Origin: Brachyhypopomus gauderio
Taxonomy: Eukaryota; Chordata; Actinopteri; Gymnotiformes; Hypopomidae
Direction: 5' to 3'
DNA: 64,000 nucleotides
Assembly: GCF_052324685.1 (NCBI RefSeq)
Contig: NC_135221.1
Location: 6,537,875 to 6,601,874 of the forward strand
The notes beneath the pieces were generated by a model that made no database searches, had not been told where the DNA came from, and saw nothing but the letters and a program-made list of their open reading frames with translations. The translations under genes were made by a program, and so were the position numbers. Shown here in pieces: positions 50,701-61,974 of the stretch (positions are counted from its first letter, which is position 1; every line of letters starts with the position of its first letter).

Positions 50701-50732
50701 GGGGGAGGAAGCCATTGACAGTATGGACCCAT
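47712..50732 (-). CDS. LINE ORF2: apurinic-type endonuclease plus reverse transcriptase
   Basis: The 1006-residue frame has no stop or frameshift. Endonuclease motifs come first: IALLNTRSLNTKGSLL, FCLTETW, RGGGIA, VVYRPP, LLMGDFNIHVD, HTLDLVCS and VSDHLTI. The reverse transcriptase follows: FRPISNLPFLSKILERV, QSGFRPQHSTETALL, LLDLTAAFDTISHSILLSRL, YGVPQGSVLGPLLFILY and FHCYADDVQLYIS with the YADD active site. The C-terminal part (RLLTHTRSHDHITPVL, LHWLPVPQRIQYK, WNSLPQQLR) is typical of fish L2/CR1 elements. The protein would nick DNA and copy its own RNA at the nick. The start ATG at 50732 overlaps a TAA of another frame as TAATG. Full length suggests a young, possibly mobile copy. Confidence 0.88.
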   Translation of the reverse strand: MGPYCQWLPPPGGFGHTFTSNTVSLNTIPSIWSNRTQPSRSHFKKHVNSANLLSVPCSSQQSVQQCHLKIALLNTRSLNTKGSLLSEFISDNELDIFCLTETWHKPLDYYSLNQTTPAGFSYIDKPRMEGRGGGIATIYRDEIRVTLLPIPAAPSFEHLAFKLSGPTPLVIAVVYRPPKPNPSFLHDLSDFLTQLCAHSSSVLLMGDFNIHVDNINCKFAEEFRELLHCCNFAQHINFPTHIKGHTLDLVCSTGVTVHQPTCHNLNVSDHLTIIMVIEVPVPITMTTRKISFRNLKHISVSSLSNSLANKMSVCPPQANNLSDLVDYYNDTLSSCLDQLAPLRTKYVSFRRSAPWFTPELHQMKSRKRQLERLCKKTGLTVHHQMYNDYLQQYKDALTAARSCFYSNLIHAESTNPKTLFSTINKLLKPIDNTATSFTVDKCNEYLSFFQNKVETIHHTLSVSHVLPSSLTALPQLPTQPLTQFSPVSQTDLSEVMMGMRSSTCVLDPAPTRLVKGCCSVIAPLITEIVNSSLNSGSVPHSLKLAAVIPILKKPGLDTDKMNNFRPISNLPFLSKILERVVASQLKEHLTSNNLFETFQSGFRPQHSTETALLKVTNDLLLSSDSGYFSILILLDLTAAFDTISHSILLSRLKSTINITGTALSWLRSYLEDRKQFININNCSSAITSLSYGVPQGSVLGPLLFILYMLPLGDIIRQHGFHFHCYADDVQLYISSKSVTTALHFRLMSCLTEIKSWMQANFLKFNCDKSDLIIIGPKSLTATTNTLQLTIDNHTLLPSSNIRNLGVIFDSNLTFEQHINHITKTAFFHLKNIARLRPSLSFSAAETLIHAFITSKIDYCNSILYGSSNKVLKKLQYIQNSAARLLTHTRSHDHITPVLQKLHWLPVPQRIQYKMILLTHKTLHGQTPSYLTDLLHFHTPSRCLRSSNANLLSISTRTKHRTWGDRAFSVAAPSLWNSLPQQLRDCSDLPTFKSLLKTHLFRLAFKL

Positions 50733-50745
50733 TAAAAATGGTTAT

Positions 50746-51507
50746 TTATGCAGTCCAGATACAAATGATACTGAACAATATAGAGCAAATTAAAGTCAAA
50801 TGTAGCAGCGATACCGGGTAGACTATGGAGCAGAGTAGCAGCGGTGTAGCAGCCGCACCGGGCTGGGTGTAGAGCAGAGTAGCAGCGGTGTAGCAGCCGC
50901 ACCGGGCTGGGTGTAGAGCAGAGTAGCAGCGGTGTAGCAGCCGCACCGGGCTGGGTGTGGAGCAGAGTAGCAGCGGTGTAGCAGCCGCACCGGGCTGGGT
51001 GTAGAGCAGAGTAGCAGCGGTGTAGCAGCCGCACCGGGCTGGGTGTAGAGCAGAGTAGCAGCGGTGTAGCAACCGCACCGGGCTGGGTGTGGAGCAGAGT
51101 AGCAGCGGTGTAGCAGCCGCACCGGGCTGGGTGTAGAGCAGAGTAGCAGCGGTGTAGCAGCCGCACCGGGCTGGGTGTAGAGCAGAGTAGCAGCGGTGTA
51201 GCAGCCGCACCGGGCTGGGTGTAGAGCAGAGTAGCAGCGGTGTAGCAGCCGCACCGGGCTGGGTGTAGAGCAGAGTAGCAGCGGTGTAGCAACCGCACCG
51301 GGCTGGGTGTAGAGCAGAGTAGCAGCGGTGTAGCAGCCGCACCGGGCTGGGTGTAGAGCAGAGTAGCAGCGGTGTAGCAGCCGCACCGGGCTGGGTGTAG
51401 AGCAGAGTAGCAGCGGTGTAGCAGCCGCACCGGGCTTTGACCTCCTCATGTGTGCCGTTCTCCTGCGGCTCGGCGTTGCTAGCGGCGACGGCTACGGCTA
51501 TCACCAT
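50746..51507 (-). CDS. Hypothetical upstream ORF of the LINE made largely of the 44-bp repeat
   Basis: An ATG at 51507 (MVIAVAVAASNAEPQENG) opens a 253-residue frame that runs through the whole minisatellite and stops at 50746-50748, 13 nt before the ORF2 ATG. The protein is a 44-residue repeat (RCGCYTAATLLYTQPGAAAT, PLLLCSTPSPVRLLH and so on), rich in Cys, Ala, Leu and Pro. It resembles no ORF1 domain I know: no CCHC knuckle, coiled coil or esterase. It may be only an open frame in a promoter repeat. The position is that of a LINE ORF1. Confidence 0.3.
   Translation of the reverse strand: MVIAVAVAASNAEPQENGTHEEVKARCGCYTAATLLYTQPGAAATPLLLCSTPSPVRLLHRCYSALHPARCGCYTAATLLYTQPGAAATPLLLCSTPSPVRLLHRCYSALHPARCGCYTAATLLYTQPGAAATPLLLCSTPSPVRLLHRCYSALHPARCGCYTAATLLYTQPGAAATPLLLCSTPSPVRLLHRCYSALHPARCGCYTAATLLYTQPGAAATPLLLCSIVYPVSLLHLTLICSILFSIICIWTA
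50825..51436. repeat. 44-bp minisatellite, about 14 units, in LINE 5' region
   Basis: The GC-rich unit contains GAGCAGAGTAGCAGCGGTGT and AGCAGCCGCACCGGGCTGGG. Units differ by single bases (TAGAG/TGGAG and AGCAG/AGCAA). A degenerate extra copy lies at about 50800-50820. All three minus-strand frames stay open through the array because 44 is not a multiple of three and the unit has no stop in any frame on that strand. Confidence 0.96.
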
Positions 51508-51640
51508 ATGCTATCACCGACGGTTAGAGCAGAGTGCTGGAGTTCCATGAGACACCAACCAGCAGAAACGAACCGAGCTGTTCCGACCTGACTCCCAGCC
51601 CTCGCCGACTTCTCGCAGGCCGGATGCCGTCTAAATCATT

Positions 51641-53254
51641 TGCATTGCCTCATTACATTACCAATGCAGTTTTAATGTGTAACTAATCGACTTATTTTAC
51701 CCAAATAAATCCTGCTCAGTTCAGCTGTTAAGATAGCAGTTAATATTGTAAATGCTTACGTACATGCTTTAAGATTGCAGACACAGATTTCCCTGTAAAT
51801 ATCCAGTCTGCCGTGCATATTTACTAGCGTTTACTAGGTTCAAGCATAAATAAAACCAGCAAATTATAAACCTCTGACAAAGCTATTTTAGCATTGAGGT
51901 TTCTAAAGCTGGTTATGCCTGTTCCCATGACACTTGGCTCTGAAATAGCACTCGCTCTTTTCAACATATTTGTTCATTATAATTTGCAGTCAGATGCGTC
52001 TGTTAAGCTTTACATGCATGAAACATTTGCTCACTCCTGTTTCCATCGTTGGTTGTAGGTAAGCAGGATAGAGTAAGTGGATACAGTAAATACCCTGCAG
52101 GAGACTCTTTTGATGAGATCAGGGTCGTAACACATGTGACAAAAGCAGGTCACCAGATGCAGACCCTGGTGAACCTCAACAACAGTAAGGCCATATTCCA
52201 GTTTACTTAAGAATAGATCTGACACCCAAAACCCCAAAAGGAGCGTCCACTGAGACCAGAACAGGACCAGAACGAGTGGCACACCTAACATACTGTGAGT
52301 GACTGCTGCCATGCCTGTCAGAGCACCGTATCACACCCAGCGTCTGCTCTAAGGCTCTGACATGCACTCTGTATTCACTCATGTGCTGCAAAACATTTGG
52401 AGACAAGAAATAATTGCACATTAAGTTGATGTAAATTTTTCCAGTTGCTTAATGTCCCCATTGACTGAATGTGACTGAATAAGTACAGGTGTAAACACCC
52501 TAAATTAAACCTCATATTCCTCACTTTATGATTATTATATTACTTCTCTCAGGCTGGATGTGATGGCCTGCAGATTTTTAGAGAGAGGTGTGCCAGTACT
52601 GCCAGAAAATCTGTTATAATCTGTTAAAAATCTAAATTTGTGTACAAATCCTGCATGCCTTATGTGGTCTGTATCATCCATTTGAAATGACGAAAAATGG
52701 CCAGCATTAAAATGTGGATGAAATGTCTCATTTCACAAAATCAGATGAGATTATACTGTGGTATTTCTGTTACTGTCTGTTGCCTCCAAATAAATAATGA
52801 CGGAGTACTGCAGGGCTGATGCACATGGATGTCAATTTGATTAGGAAATGAAAGATTCTGATTCTGTGTGATTTTGGTCGGCCATCCAGTTGTGTCACTG
52901 ATGAGCACTGTGGCTACATTTCACCATGATTACATTTTGGCTGAGGCAGCTGTTCTGAGAGTAGATCGTTTTATTTTATTATAATTTAAGTTAAAATGAA
53001 AGCTTAGCTCTGAAAATTAAATTTTGACCACCATCACGTAATGCTGATCAGAAAACACGTGTTGAATGGTATCTAGGCATCTTCTATAGATGGAGGTTTG
53101 GTTCAAGGAATACATTTTGCTTCGTAGTATTCAACATTCTAGGGATTATTCATAAGAATTTTGTCAAATTTGTGTAATATATATGGATGGATGGATAACT
53201 TATGAACTGAATCATCTTTATTCAGATTGTTCAGAAAAAAATTACGTGATTCAG
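51641..53254. other. macrod1 intron 3, unique sequence
   Basis: AT-rich intronic sequence without recognisable exon, RNA gene or repeat array. Confidence 0.5.
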
Positions 53255-53562
53255 TTCAACATGTAAATGTAAAATGTAAATGTGCCATATTTTGTCAATT
53301 GTGATTTTTTCACCGCAATCAAAATTTGTCCTCCACTTTTAACCCATCTGTGCAGTTAGAACACAGACACACTAGTGATTACTAGGGGGCTGTGGATCAC
53401 ACGTGCCCAGAGCGGTGGGCAGCCCTAGCCCGGTGCCCGGGGAGCAGTAGGGGTTAAGGGCCTTGCTCAAGGGCACCTCAGTCATGGCCTCAGGTCTGGG
53501 AATCGAACCCACAACCCTCCGGTCACAAGACCAGTTCCCTACCACCAGGCCATGACTGCCCC
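53255..53562 (-). mobile_element. tRNA-derived SINE
   Basis: Read on the minus strand, the element opens GGGCAGTCATGGCCTGGTGG. It has an A box (TGGCCTGGTGG, 53552-53542) and a B box (GGTTCGATTCC, 53509-53499) at tRNA-like spacing. The body follows (GCCCTTGAGCAAGGCCCTTA, then GGGCACGTGTGATCCACAGC), and the tail has short ACATTTAC-type repeats. A and B boxes form an internal RNA polymerase III promoter. The 3' limit is approximate. Confidence 0.82.
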
Positions 53563-56500
53563 ATACGATGTTTTCAGTTGTCGGTATACTCAAATATGGG
53601 ACCTCCTTCTGTCTGTTTATTTGCTTTATTTTGAATCAGTATTAAGGATTCAGTGAGAGTATGAAGAGTGCTTCAGTAGGATTCTCCCAGTATAGCACAG
53701 GAAGTCATGATACCCTGCCCAACACCCTGACCTTTTCTTTGAACTTAGAAGCTGATTTTAGAATAGAATTGTTTTCTTGCAGGTTGTGTGCAAATCAGAC
53801 ATATAAAATGACAATTAATGCTAAATAACAAACAACAAAACCATTTTTGTTTTTTTTCTTTTGCTTGTTGTAAAAACATGAAAGTAGTGACAAAAATGCA
53901 AAATCACAGTAATTGCATGCATTGACCACTAGGTGGAAGCAAAGCCCAATGCTCAACTGACTAGGCCAGCTTCTTTTGATAACAGGGACTTTTGGGGTTT
54001 GGTAAGTAAACACTCCAGTCTGTGTCCACACACAATCTGCGAGGACAAATAATTCCATATGGTGTAATTCTCGAGAGCGTTTGCCCTTGATTACATCACT
54101 TTATAGTGAATAGTCTCATCAGTCTCACGCAGTGTTAGTATCTCAGTTATCTGGCAGCGCTGACATTAATGTGATATCATGGCATCTTAAAAGTGCACAG
54201 GGTTTATTATTTCATCTCTTCTTAAACTGCCGCACAGCAAGATGATGATCTGTTGATGTTCGGGCGGTCACGTACTGAGCAGGCAACGTATTATCCCAGG
54301 CACCATGGCCCTTGATCCAGAGGAATGGAGGTTAATCTTGTATCTAAGGCTGGAATGGATAAATCTGATTAAGTTTTTCATCATAGGTTTGGTGGAGAGG
54401 GCAGAATATTGAAAGAAATGTACATGGCATGGAAGAAGGATCGTGGAGGGGTTGGGGGGGTGGAGATAGAGTGGATGGAGTTTGTGTGACAGGACACTGA
54501 TTCATCCCTCCGCGTGGCTGCATTGATCGACTGGCCACCAGAGCTTCGTGTAAAAGCGTGAGGATTAACAGACTGTCTCGAGGTAATTAATTTGGATGCT
54601 GGAATGGACTTCTCAGGACTGCTAAGTGTGCAGTGTTCAAGTGGCCAGAGAGTAGTGTAAGCGCACAAGTGCTTGCCTGCACTTCTGGATGCTGTCTCTC
54701 TTGTCCCACCCTGTCCATTTGTTGCTCTCTCTCTCCCTCACACACACATTCACACACACGAGCGTTTGTCGGCAAACGCTGTTTCAGCAGCGGCACTAAG
54801 GTGCGATGCCTCTGCCCAACCCTGTACCCACGTGTTCAGGCCTCCCTCTGGGTGACATACAGTAATAGATGCCACCTTTACACCAGGACCTGAAGCAGCC
54901 TTCCAGGCAAGCCCCGGCAAGATGTCAAGGCTCAGAGACTGTTGGCACAACAGGCACTGCTGAAGCCCCAAGCCACTGTTTAGGATAGTAGTGACAAAAA
55001 TGATGGTTAGGCTTGAGCTGTTCTGAGTGATAATGTGATTACCGTGTTTAAATTATGATTAGAAGCGACCGGTGTGTTCAGTTATTGCGCACACTATAAT
55101 CACACCTTTCATTTGTCAGGGTCCAGGAACAGATATGATTGGCTTGAGCACTCCCAGAATGCTCAGCAGTAGCAACTACAAATGCCAGATTGCTCAATTA
55201 AATTCATTATTTGTCCATTTTTTTGCTAAATGGTATAATCGAATTGTTCTTTCCAGAATGGTGATTGTGATTAATATGCTATTAGATTGTGCAACCTCTA
55301 TACTACCTGCGCTGACCCTGGAAGAGCAGTCCTGTAGTGGGAATTAAGATCTCTGTGCTGCTTTATCTCGCAAGTCTTTTCAGGATGATGCAGTGTCTGT
55401 TTTGTGAAATGGTGTGTAGCTGAATGCATTTGACTGACATTGTCTTAGGTGATTCATTTTTATCACCGTTCTAGCACCAGAATGCGCTAATTTACACAGA
55501 TCAGTCAGAGCTGTGTATTTCTTTGTGCATGACGATCACACACAGGCTATAGATTGCCTGCTGATACAGTTTTGATACAGGGCCGTGATCTTTTGGATGC
55601 ATGGATGAATGGAGATTGAGTATCTTTTATGATGTATATTTTGTCAATTAACGGTGCTGGCCTAAATGTGCTTGTGCAGTTTGTGTATGAGCTGTGGTGT
55701 TTTTACCAGCAGAAAGAGCTGACAAATCAATTAAGGAGGTAAAACAACACGGGTAGTTTCAGCGCTGTAGCAACTGCATTTTGAATACTTGGACATTTTT
55801 GCACATTTTTGTCCAGTATATACAGATATGCTTGTTGAACCAAATGTTAATGAGGAATTTTACCTCCTCGCTCCTCCACGCCTGTCCCCTGCTCATTATC
55901 GCCACAACCACGCTGTTTTCTCACATGGTGTTCAGGGTCACATCTTGTAACATCACATTCTGTGTTTGATCTGTTTGGTGCCTTTTGTTCTGTGTTGTGT
56001 TCACATTCCAAACGATGCGCATGTTTGGGACAGAGAGCGACATCTTCAAGTGGTCTCAGACTGCACGGGAGTTCAAAAGGTAGCAGTCTCACTTGCTCTA
56101 ATGAACCATATCAGAACAATCTCACACCTCTAGCACACCTACTAAGTCTGAGTATGCCCTAAAACTCTGTTTATATTTACATCTTGTTTGTTTTGGGGTT
56201 TATCCTATGGAGGTAGTGGGGTTATGTAGGGTACTAGTTATTCTTCTAAAATAATTCTTCTTTGTATAATGTACAGCACACTGTATCTGTCAGCTTCTAC
56301 ATAGATCCTGAGATGTTTTACAAAGCTCTCCTCTGTGTTTTGCTTAAAATATAATGTATACCTTAGCCACAGAGTAAACAACAACTCTCTCTACCAGTCT
56401 CCTGGACTTGTAAAGACTGCCTGTGGATGAATAATAACCTGAATTTATCTCTGCTATAGAACATGAGTTTATCCTTCCACTTTACCTGAAGAATGTACAG

Positions 56501-59500
56501 GCCAGCAAAACGGAGAGGCCCCAGTTGTCATGAGAGCCCATGAAGGGATTATTCATTTGTTCCACATCACCACCTTTGGATGCTCATCAGTGTTAAACCA
56601 CAAATTATGACTTCAAACAAATGTAATCATAGAAATGTATTGGGTATGAATCGTTTTTCATCTCAATTTCAGATTTGCATTGTTTTTTTAATTAGTTTTA
56701 GAACTGTTGTAGAAAATAGAGGTACACACACACACACACACACAGACACCCTTCTTCCCTGAAACTTCACAGAGCCAATTGATCAATAGGCAGAGGTGGA
56801 GGAAGGGAAGGACTGTTTGTGTATCGTTCTCAATAAAGATTGGATTTACAATAACGTGGCCTCCACCCCCTGTCCTCTCTCTCCCCTCCTTCTAACAACC
56901 CCTTACGGCTCTTGGCTCCTGCTTGTGCCCTATAAAACACACCGAACATAAAATCCACAGGCACTTAAGAACTGTCCTTCTGAGGGGCGTGGACAGGGGA
57001 GGAGTAAACATCCTCTTTACACCACTAAATCCATCCATCCATCTATTCATCGATCCATCTATCCATCTGGTAAATGAGGGGGAATCTACTGTCTCGGGCT
57101 GGTTTATTAAGATGCATTGTATCATGAATAGGCGATCGTTGTGGCTCAGGGTTCAGGGAGAATACGTCAGATTCACTGATGTCTTTGAGTCACATAGGTG
57201 TACTGCATGAGGGAATTATTAGGGTGATCTCTGATTTCTCATGTCATTTGCCCCTGGCAAATTTAGAAATTTAAAGCCCAAGTCATGGGTGGCAAGATTC
57301 TGAGAGTACCCTGAGGGGCAAATGCGAGACCATGGGGTAGCCCTGGGGTAGCTGGTGTGTGCTTACCCTCATTCTCGCTTAATAATCTCAATAGTAGTCC
57401 AGAGACTTTGACTGGGATTTCTCCTTAATTATTTATTTCAGTGACCCCATAACTTCAGCTAAAGAACTCTTGACAGCTCCAGTTTCACCAGAACAGGGCT
57501 TTTAGGATATTTCTCATCTTCGGGCTATCTGCCTAGTGAAGGAGATTGAATTTGACATGTGAATTTGAGGTTTCACTCACTCCTCCCTATTAGCTTCATT
57601 TAATGGAGCAGAGGAGAGTGAGTATTCTGGTCCACAGATAAGATGTTCCAGACCCAGATTCCCAGAATGACAGAGGAATGATGCCAGATAAGAGTGACGC
57701 CATCCAATCTACAGTAGATCAGAAAGAGACTCGCCACCAGACCTCCCAATCCCCCCTTTTTCTTCCACTGGCACTTTAGATAAGAGGCCCTGGCTTTTTT
57801 TATTGTTATTATTATTTTTATTTTTCAATTATTACGTTTTGTCTTTCCCCTTACTGACCGTGGCATTATCTAAAATGCCCCAAGTGCCTTCTGAACTCCA
57901 GTGTAAGTCAGAGAAATGGGCCTGCAGAAAACAGAGGGATAATAAAAGGCGCAGAGTGAAAGGAGAGGAGCGTAATGGCGTTCGTAAAGGCTGCTTGGTG
58001 GCCTCAGTTCATATGCTGCGTAGCACACATGGAGACTTGTTACTGTAACCCGCAGTGACTGAGATTTACACAGTTTCAGCCTGGAGAATGTTGCCATATG
58101 GGCATCCGAAAGAAAGAAAAAATGTAATGTGTAGACATCTCTAAATAGGTCTGAAAATGTGTCTTATTTGTCGAAGAGCGTAAGCCATTAAATCTGTTAT
58201 CTGTTGCAAATGAGGCTCAGCATTCTGCGCTCCCGGTTCAGAGCCCTCTCTCACTAGCGTAAGCGAATTTAAAATGAGTTCACACAGAGAAATCTCACAT
58301 CTCTCAGCATATGCCACATTGTCGCTAATTGGAAGCCAGGCTTGATGGAGGGAAACAGTTGTCATGTGCCTAATAAATTCATTGCAATTGGAGGTGCCTA
58401 TGAATTTTCACTTGCATGTGATGCATTTTTTTCCATTGTGTTTTTGCATCTTTTTTAATTTTTATTTTTAATGGATTTTGTGACGTACTTCCTTCTTTGT
58501 AGCATCGTGGTTTAGAAATCATTGCATTTCTGTGTAGAATGATGATATTTTGGTGGAAATTATTCCAAAAGATGCGTGCTCTCCTGCCTCGAAGGTAAGA
58601 GATGAATGTGAAAAGGTGAGTGAATGAACAAATTTGGTATTCATATTTATGCGAGAGTTAAGCAACATCTGGAAGTCCTAGAATGTTGAATGCTTTGATT
58701 GAAATTCTGTTTGATGTATGACATTGAGAAGTCAACTCTCAGATGCTGAACCTGTAATGAATGGTCTGGTGGTTTTAAAACAAACTGAATGAGTTTGCAG
58801 AAAAGCATGCATGGTAATTATTTCAGGCCTCGTTAAAAGCCTCCCACCCCTTCCATTCTCTCTCAATCAATCGCCACTTTAGCTCAAATGAAGGAAGCCT
58901 GAATGTTGGTCTTCTCTCAGTCTAATTAGCTTAATTGCCCCAATGTGGTAACTGCAGGAAGAGGAGACATGCTGTTCATCAGAGATGTCTTCCGAGAGTT
59001 TCTTCTACACTTCTGTTATGCTGTTGTCGGTATATTGGTTGAACATTCCCAGTTGGGTCTCGCATGGTATAGTGTGAATTTGTGCAAAATCCTTCAGTCT
59101 AATGGGGCCCATCCAAACTTGGGCTTCATGAAGTCAGACTGATAATCCCATGATTCAGTACAGTTAGCTGTTCAGCTGGCCTTTCCAGTCATCCCTAGAC
59201 TGCAAAGATCCTAACATGAAGTGTTCATTTTGATTGCATTAGATGGCTAATCCATCAACACTGCTTATACCAATTAGTCCAGATTCAGTTTGGTCTATTA
59301 CACACACACACATGCGGAGTCTGATAGGCTAGCATGTTCCACTGATGTATTAGACTATATGAGTACGGTCTGTCTCCGTTGGCTCTTTAGCACAGTCATA
59401 GATTTGAAATGATTACTTGACATAGCCGTGCATTATAAGTAGATAAGAGATTTTGCTCAATTATGCAGAATTCTATTAAGTTAATAAATGCACAGTTGAG

Positions 59501-59931
59501 GAACAGGTGCAAATAACTACTCATTGAAATTTAAGCGGAGACTTTGCTTACACACAGAGAAGAGCTTATGTTTAAAACCATTCTCTGTCTTAGCAGGACA
59601 CTTGCACCCACACCCCCTCATTATATTAATCCATGTGTTGCTTACACAGGCATTACCACACTCTTCAGATTGAAGACATGCCTGCTCTTAAACACACAAT
59701 CTATACACGTTCTCTCCTGCTCTATCTCTTTCCCCATTAACAGTAGTCTCATACTTGCATGTAACTATTAAAAATATTAGAATTGAACAGTTTTGGTCCA
59801 CAAGGTCCTTATGAACTGACATAGAGATTTCATATGACGTGAAAATGCATTTATTTTCGAAAGCTTTAGGAAGAACAGAAATGTGGATTTCATCACAATT
59901 CCTTGTGTGTGTGCATGTATGTGCATATATA

Positions 59932-59983
<52 letters not shown>

Positions 59984-60780
59984 CACACAAACATACACTT
60001 TTGGAAAAACAAGCTATATTTATTCATTGCAGAGAATTGTCCATAGAGAGAGGTGAAGAACTGACAGATTCACTATTTGTTCAAATATCTCACTTTTATA
60101 ATGTTTCATAAAAGGCAGGAAAATTAAAGGGACTAAGTACTATTAACTGTGTTTTCCAACATTCCTAACACTCCACATTTACTAGAGATCCTTCCCATTT
60201 ATATGCAGTATGCTGGGTTAAAGATTGTCCACAGCCATTTTAAAGACCGACTGCTGTTCTACAACTCACTGCCCATACACAAGATGTAGAGGTCCATTTT
60301 TTATTCTATGTACTTCCCTGATTCCTGCGTTATCAGTACCGTAAGGACACGTGTGGATAAACTGCTTGTTCTGTTATATAGAGTTGATGGTGACAGAGTT
60401 AGACTCATGGAAATCTTTGCTGACAGGTCTTCATGCCCTTTATTGGATTCAGAACTCGTGTTTTTCCCCCAGACGCGTTCTGTATTGACACGCCTTTCCT
60501 ATTAGGTTGTTTTAGATTTGTATGAAAATAGCTGCTTTATCTGTGTCAGCCTGTCAGTTTGAGTTGAATCGTCAATTTAAAAAATGTCTCCCTTCCATGA
60601 TTGTCTCTAAAAGGTTCTTTTCTTTTCTTTTTTTTAAGCTCTTGACTGATTTCCTTTCTTGTTCTGTCTTTTGGAAGGAACTGTAATTTTAATTGTTACT
60701 ATATTTCTTTGAGAGAATAAAATTCCTAAACTTAACTGAGAATTTGTAGATATACAGGAAACCCCTTTTATGTGACGAGG
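53563..60780. other. macrod1 intron 3 between the SINE and flrt1
   Basis: About 7.2 kb without coding exons. Small repeats are a short (CA)n at about 54741-54758, a (CA)n at about 56722-56743, an ATCC tract at 57029-57068 and a (GT)n at about 59936-59977. Parts such as 57400-58900 look repeat-free and could hold regulatory sequence for flrt1 or macrod1, but nothing proves it. Confidence 0.5.
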
Positions 60781-61974
60781 GCTAAATCCACTTTATTTAA
60801 TCTACCAAATACCTCTATTTTTTCATGACGTTTCTTTACAAGCATCTGTCCTCCTGCTCACCCTGCTGTGGCTCCTTTTCTCCTCACCTTTTCTCTCTCA
60901 TTAAAATAAAAGAAACCCAGTAGCAGTTTAAGTTTCTTCATTGTCAGAACTGTTATCACCCGTCGGTTCTCTGGGCTGGGAACAAAGTCTTTGCACAGAG
61001 TGCACAAACAGAAGGGTAAGAACAAAAGCAAAGCCAACAGAGTCAGAAGGGGGAGAATAAGGACATTGAATCAGAATCACAAACAAACAAAAATGACTTT
61101 TTTTTTTTCTTTTTGTTTTCCCTTTTTGTTCATTTTTGTTGTTGCCATAGTACATGTCCCCAAGAATTCGAAGGCACCCATTTCCACCAGCAGATATATA
61201 TACAGTACAGGTAGTAAAGCTATAACAATACACACCTGAGTCCTCATTATACCATTATACACCTTATTTTTATGCTAATCCTTTTTACCCCTTAATATGA
61301 CGCATCTTAAGGAAAACAGGTCATCATTGGTACTAAGGAGGACAGTAAAACTCACCAAACCTTGGATAATGACAATACCAAGAGTGGTATCTCTGGCACT
61401 TTTTTGTTTTTTCTAGGTGATACAAACATATTCTAGGGTCCTTCTTTGCCCCATATTGTATTGAGTAACAGATAGACTTGACCAAGGGAGGCACAAAGGG
61501 CATATTGGACTAGGGGTGTGCCAAATGCGCCGACTTGCTTCGTGATTATGCATTTGAAAATTAGTCCGGTTCATTTTCTTGTGTAGTTGAAGCATGACCT
61601 GAATTAATTGATACAAATCATTAAAGCCCTTCACAGGGTGCACTAGCTTTGCACCCAGCTTTGAGTGGTAAGTGACACATTTTGGTCTTTATGGAATATG
61701 TGTTGAATTCCCAGGGTTAAATGATTCATTTGTCCTGTAAATTATGATGTACATTTTACTTTTTATTTATTTTTGTTTGTTTTTTCTTTTTTTTAAACAA
61801 CTTAGCCTGTAGACTTTTGTCATAATTAAAGATTATGGATAAGGATGATATACAAGCTACTTCAGAATTGGCACACCCCTTACTTTGGAACCTACAGAAA
61901 TTAACAACCCCCTACTTAGCTACTCTGTTTGAAAAAATAGTGGCCAAAACAGAGAGGGGACAGTACATAGGTTA
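60781..61974 (-). other. Probable flrt1 3'UTR
   Basis: This AT-rich, non-coding sequence follows the flrt1 stop on the minus strand. AATAAA signals on that strand lie at 61771-61762 (two overlapping) and at 60797-60792. Confidence 0.5.

Larger units (their letters stand above)
47526..51640 (-). mobile_element. L2/CR1-like non-LTR retrotransposon (LINE), apparently complete
   Basis: On the minus strand the order is a GC-rich 5' region with a 44-bp minisatellite (50825-51436), one uninterrupted 1006-codon ORF with endonuclease and reverse transcriptase (50732-47712), a short 3'UTR and a terminal (ATT)n tract (47550-47527). A short microsatellite tail rather than poly(A) is usual for L2. The 5' limit near 51640 is approximate, and no target duplication could be fixed. 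It lies antisense in macrod1 intron 3. Confidence 0.82.

Noticed and set aside
50825-51436. CRISPR-like array
   Set aside because: There is no repeat-spacer alternation. The units are contiguous 44-bp tandem copies in a vertebrate genome.
53372-53593. A 73-residue minus-strand ORF
   Set aside because: It lies across the tRNA-derived SINE and has no protein-like features.
60928-61239. ORFs of 80-100 codons on both strands
   Set aside because: They fall in the probable flrt1 3'UTR and show no conserved domain or splice context.
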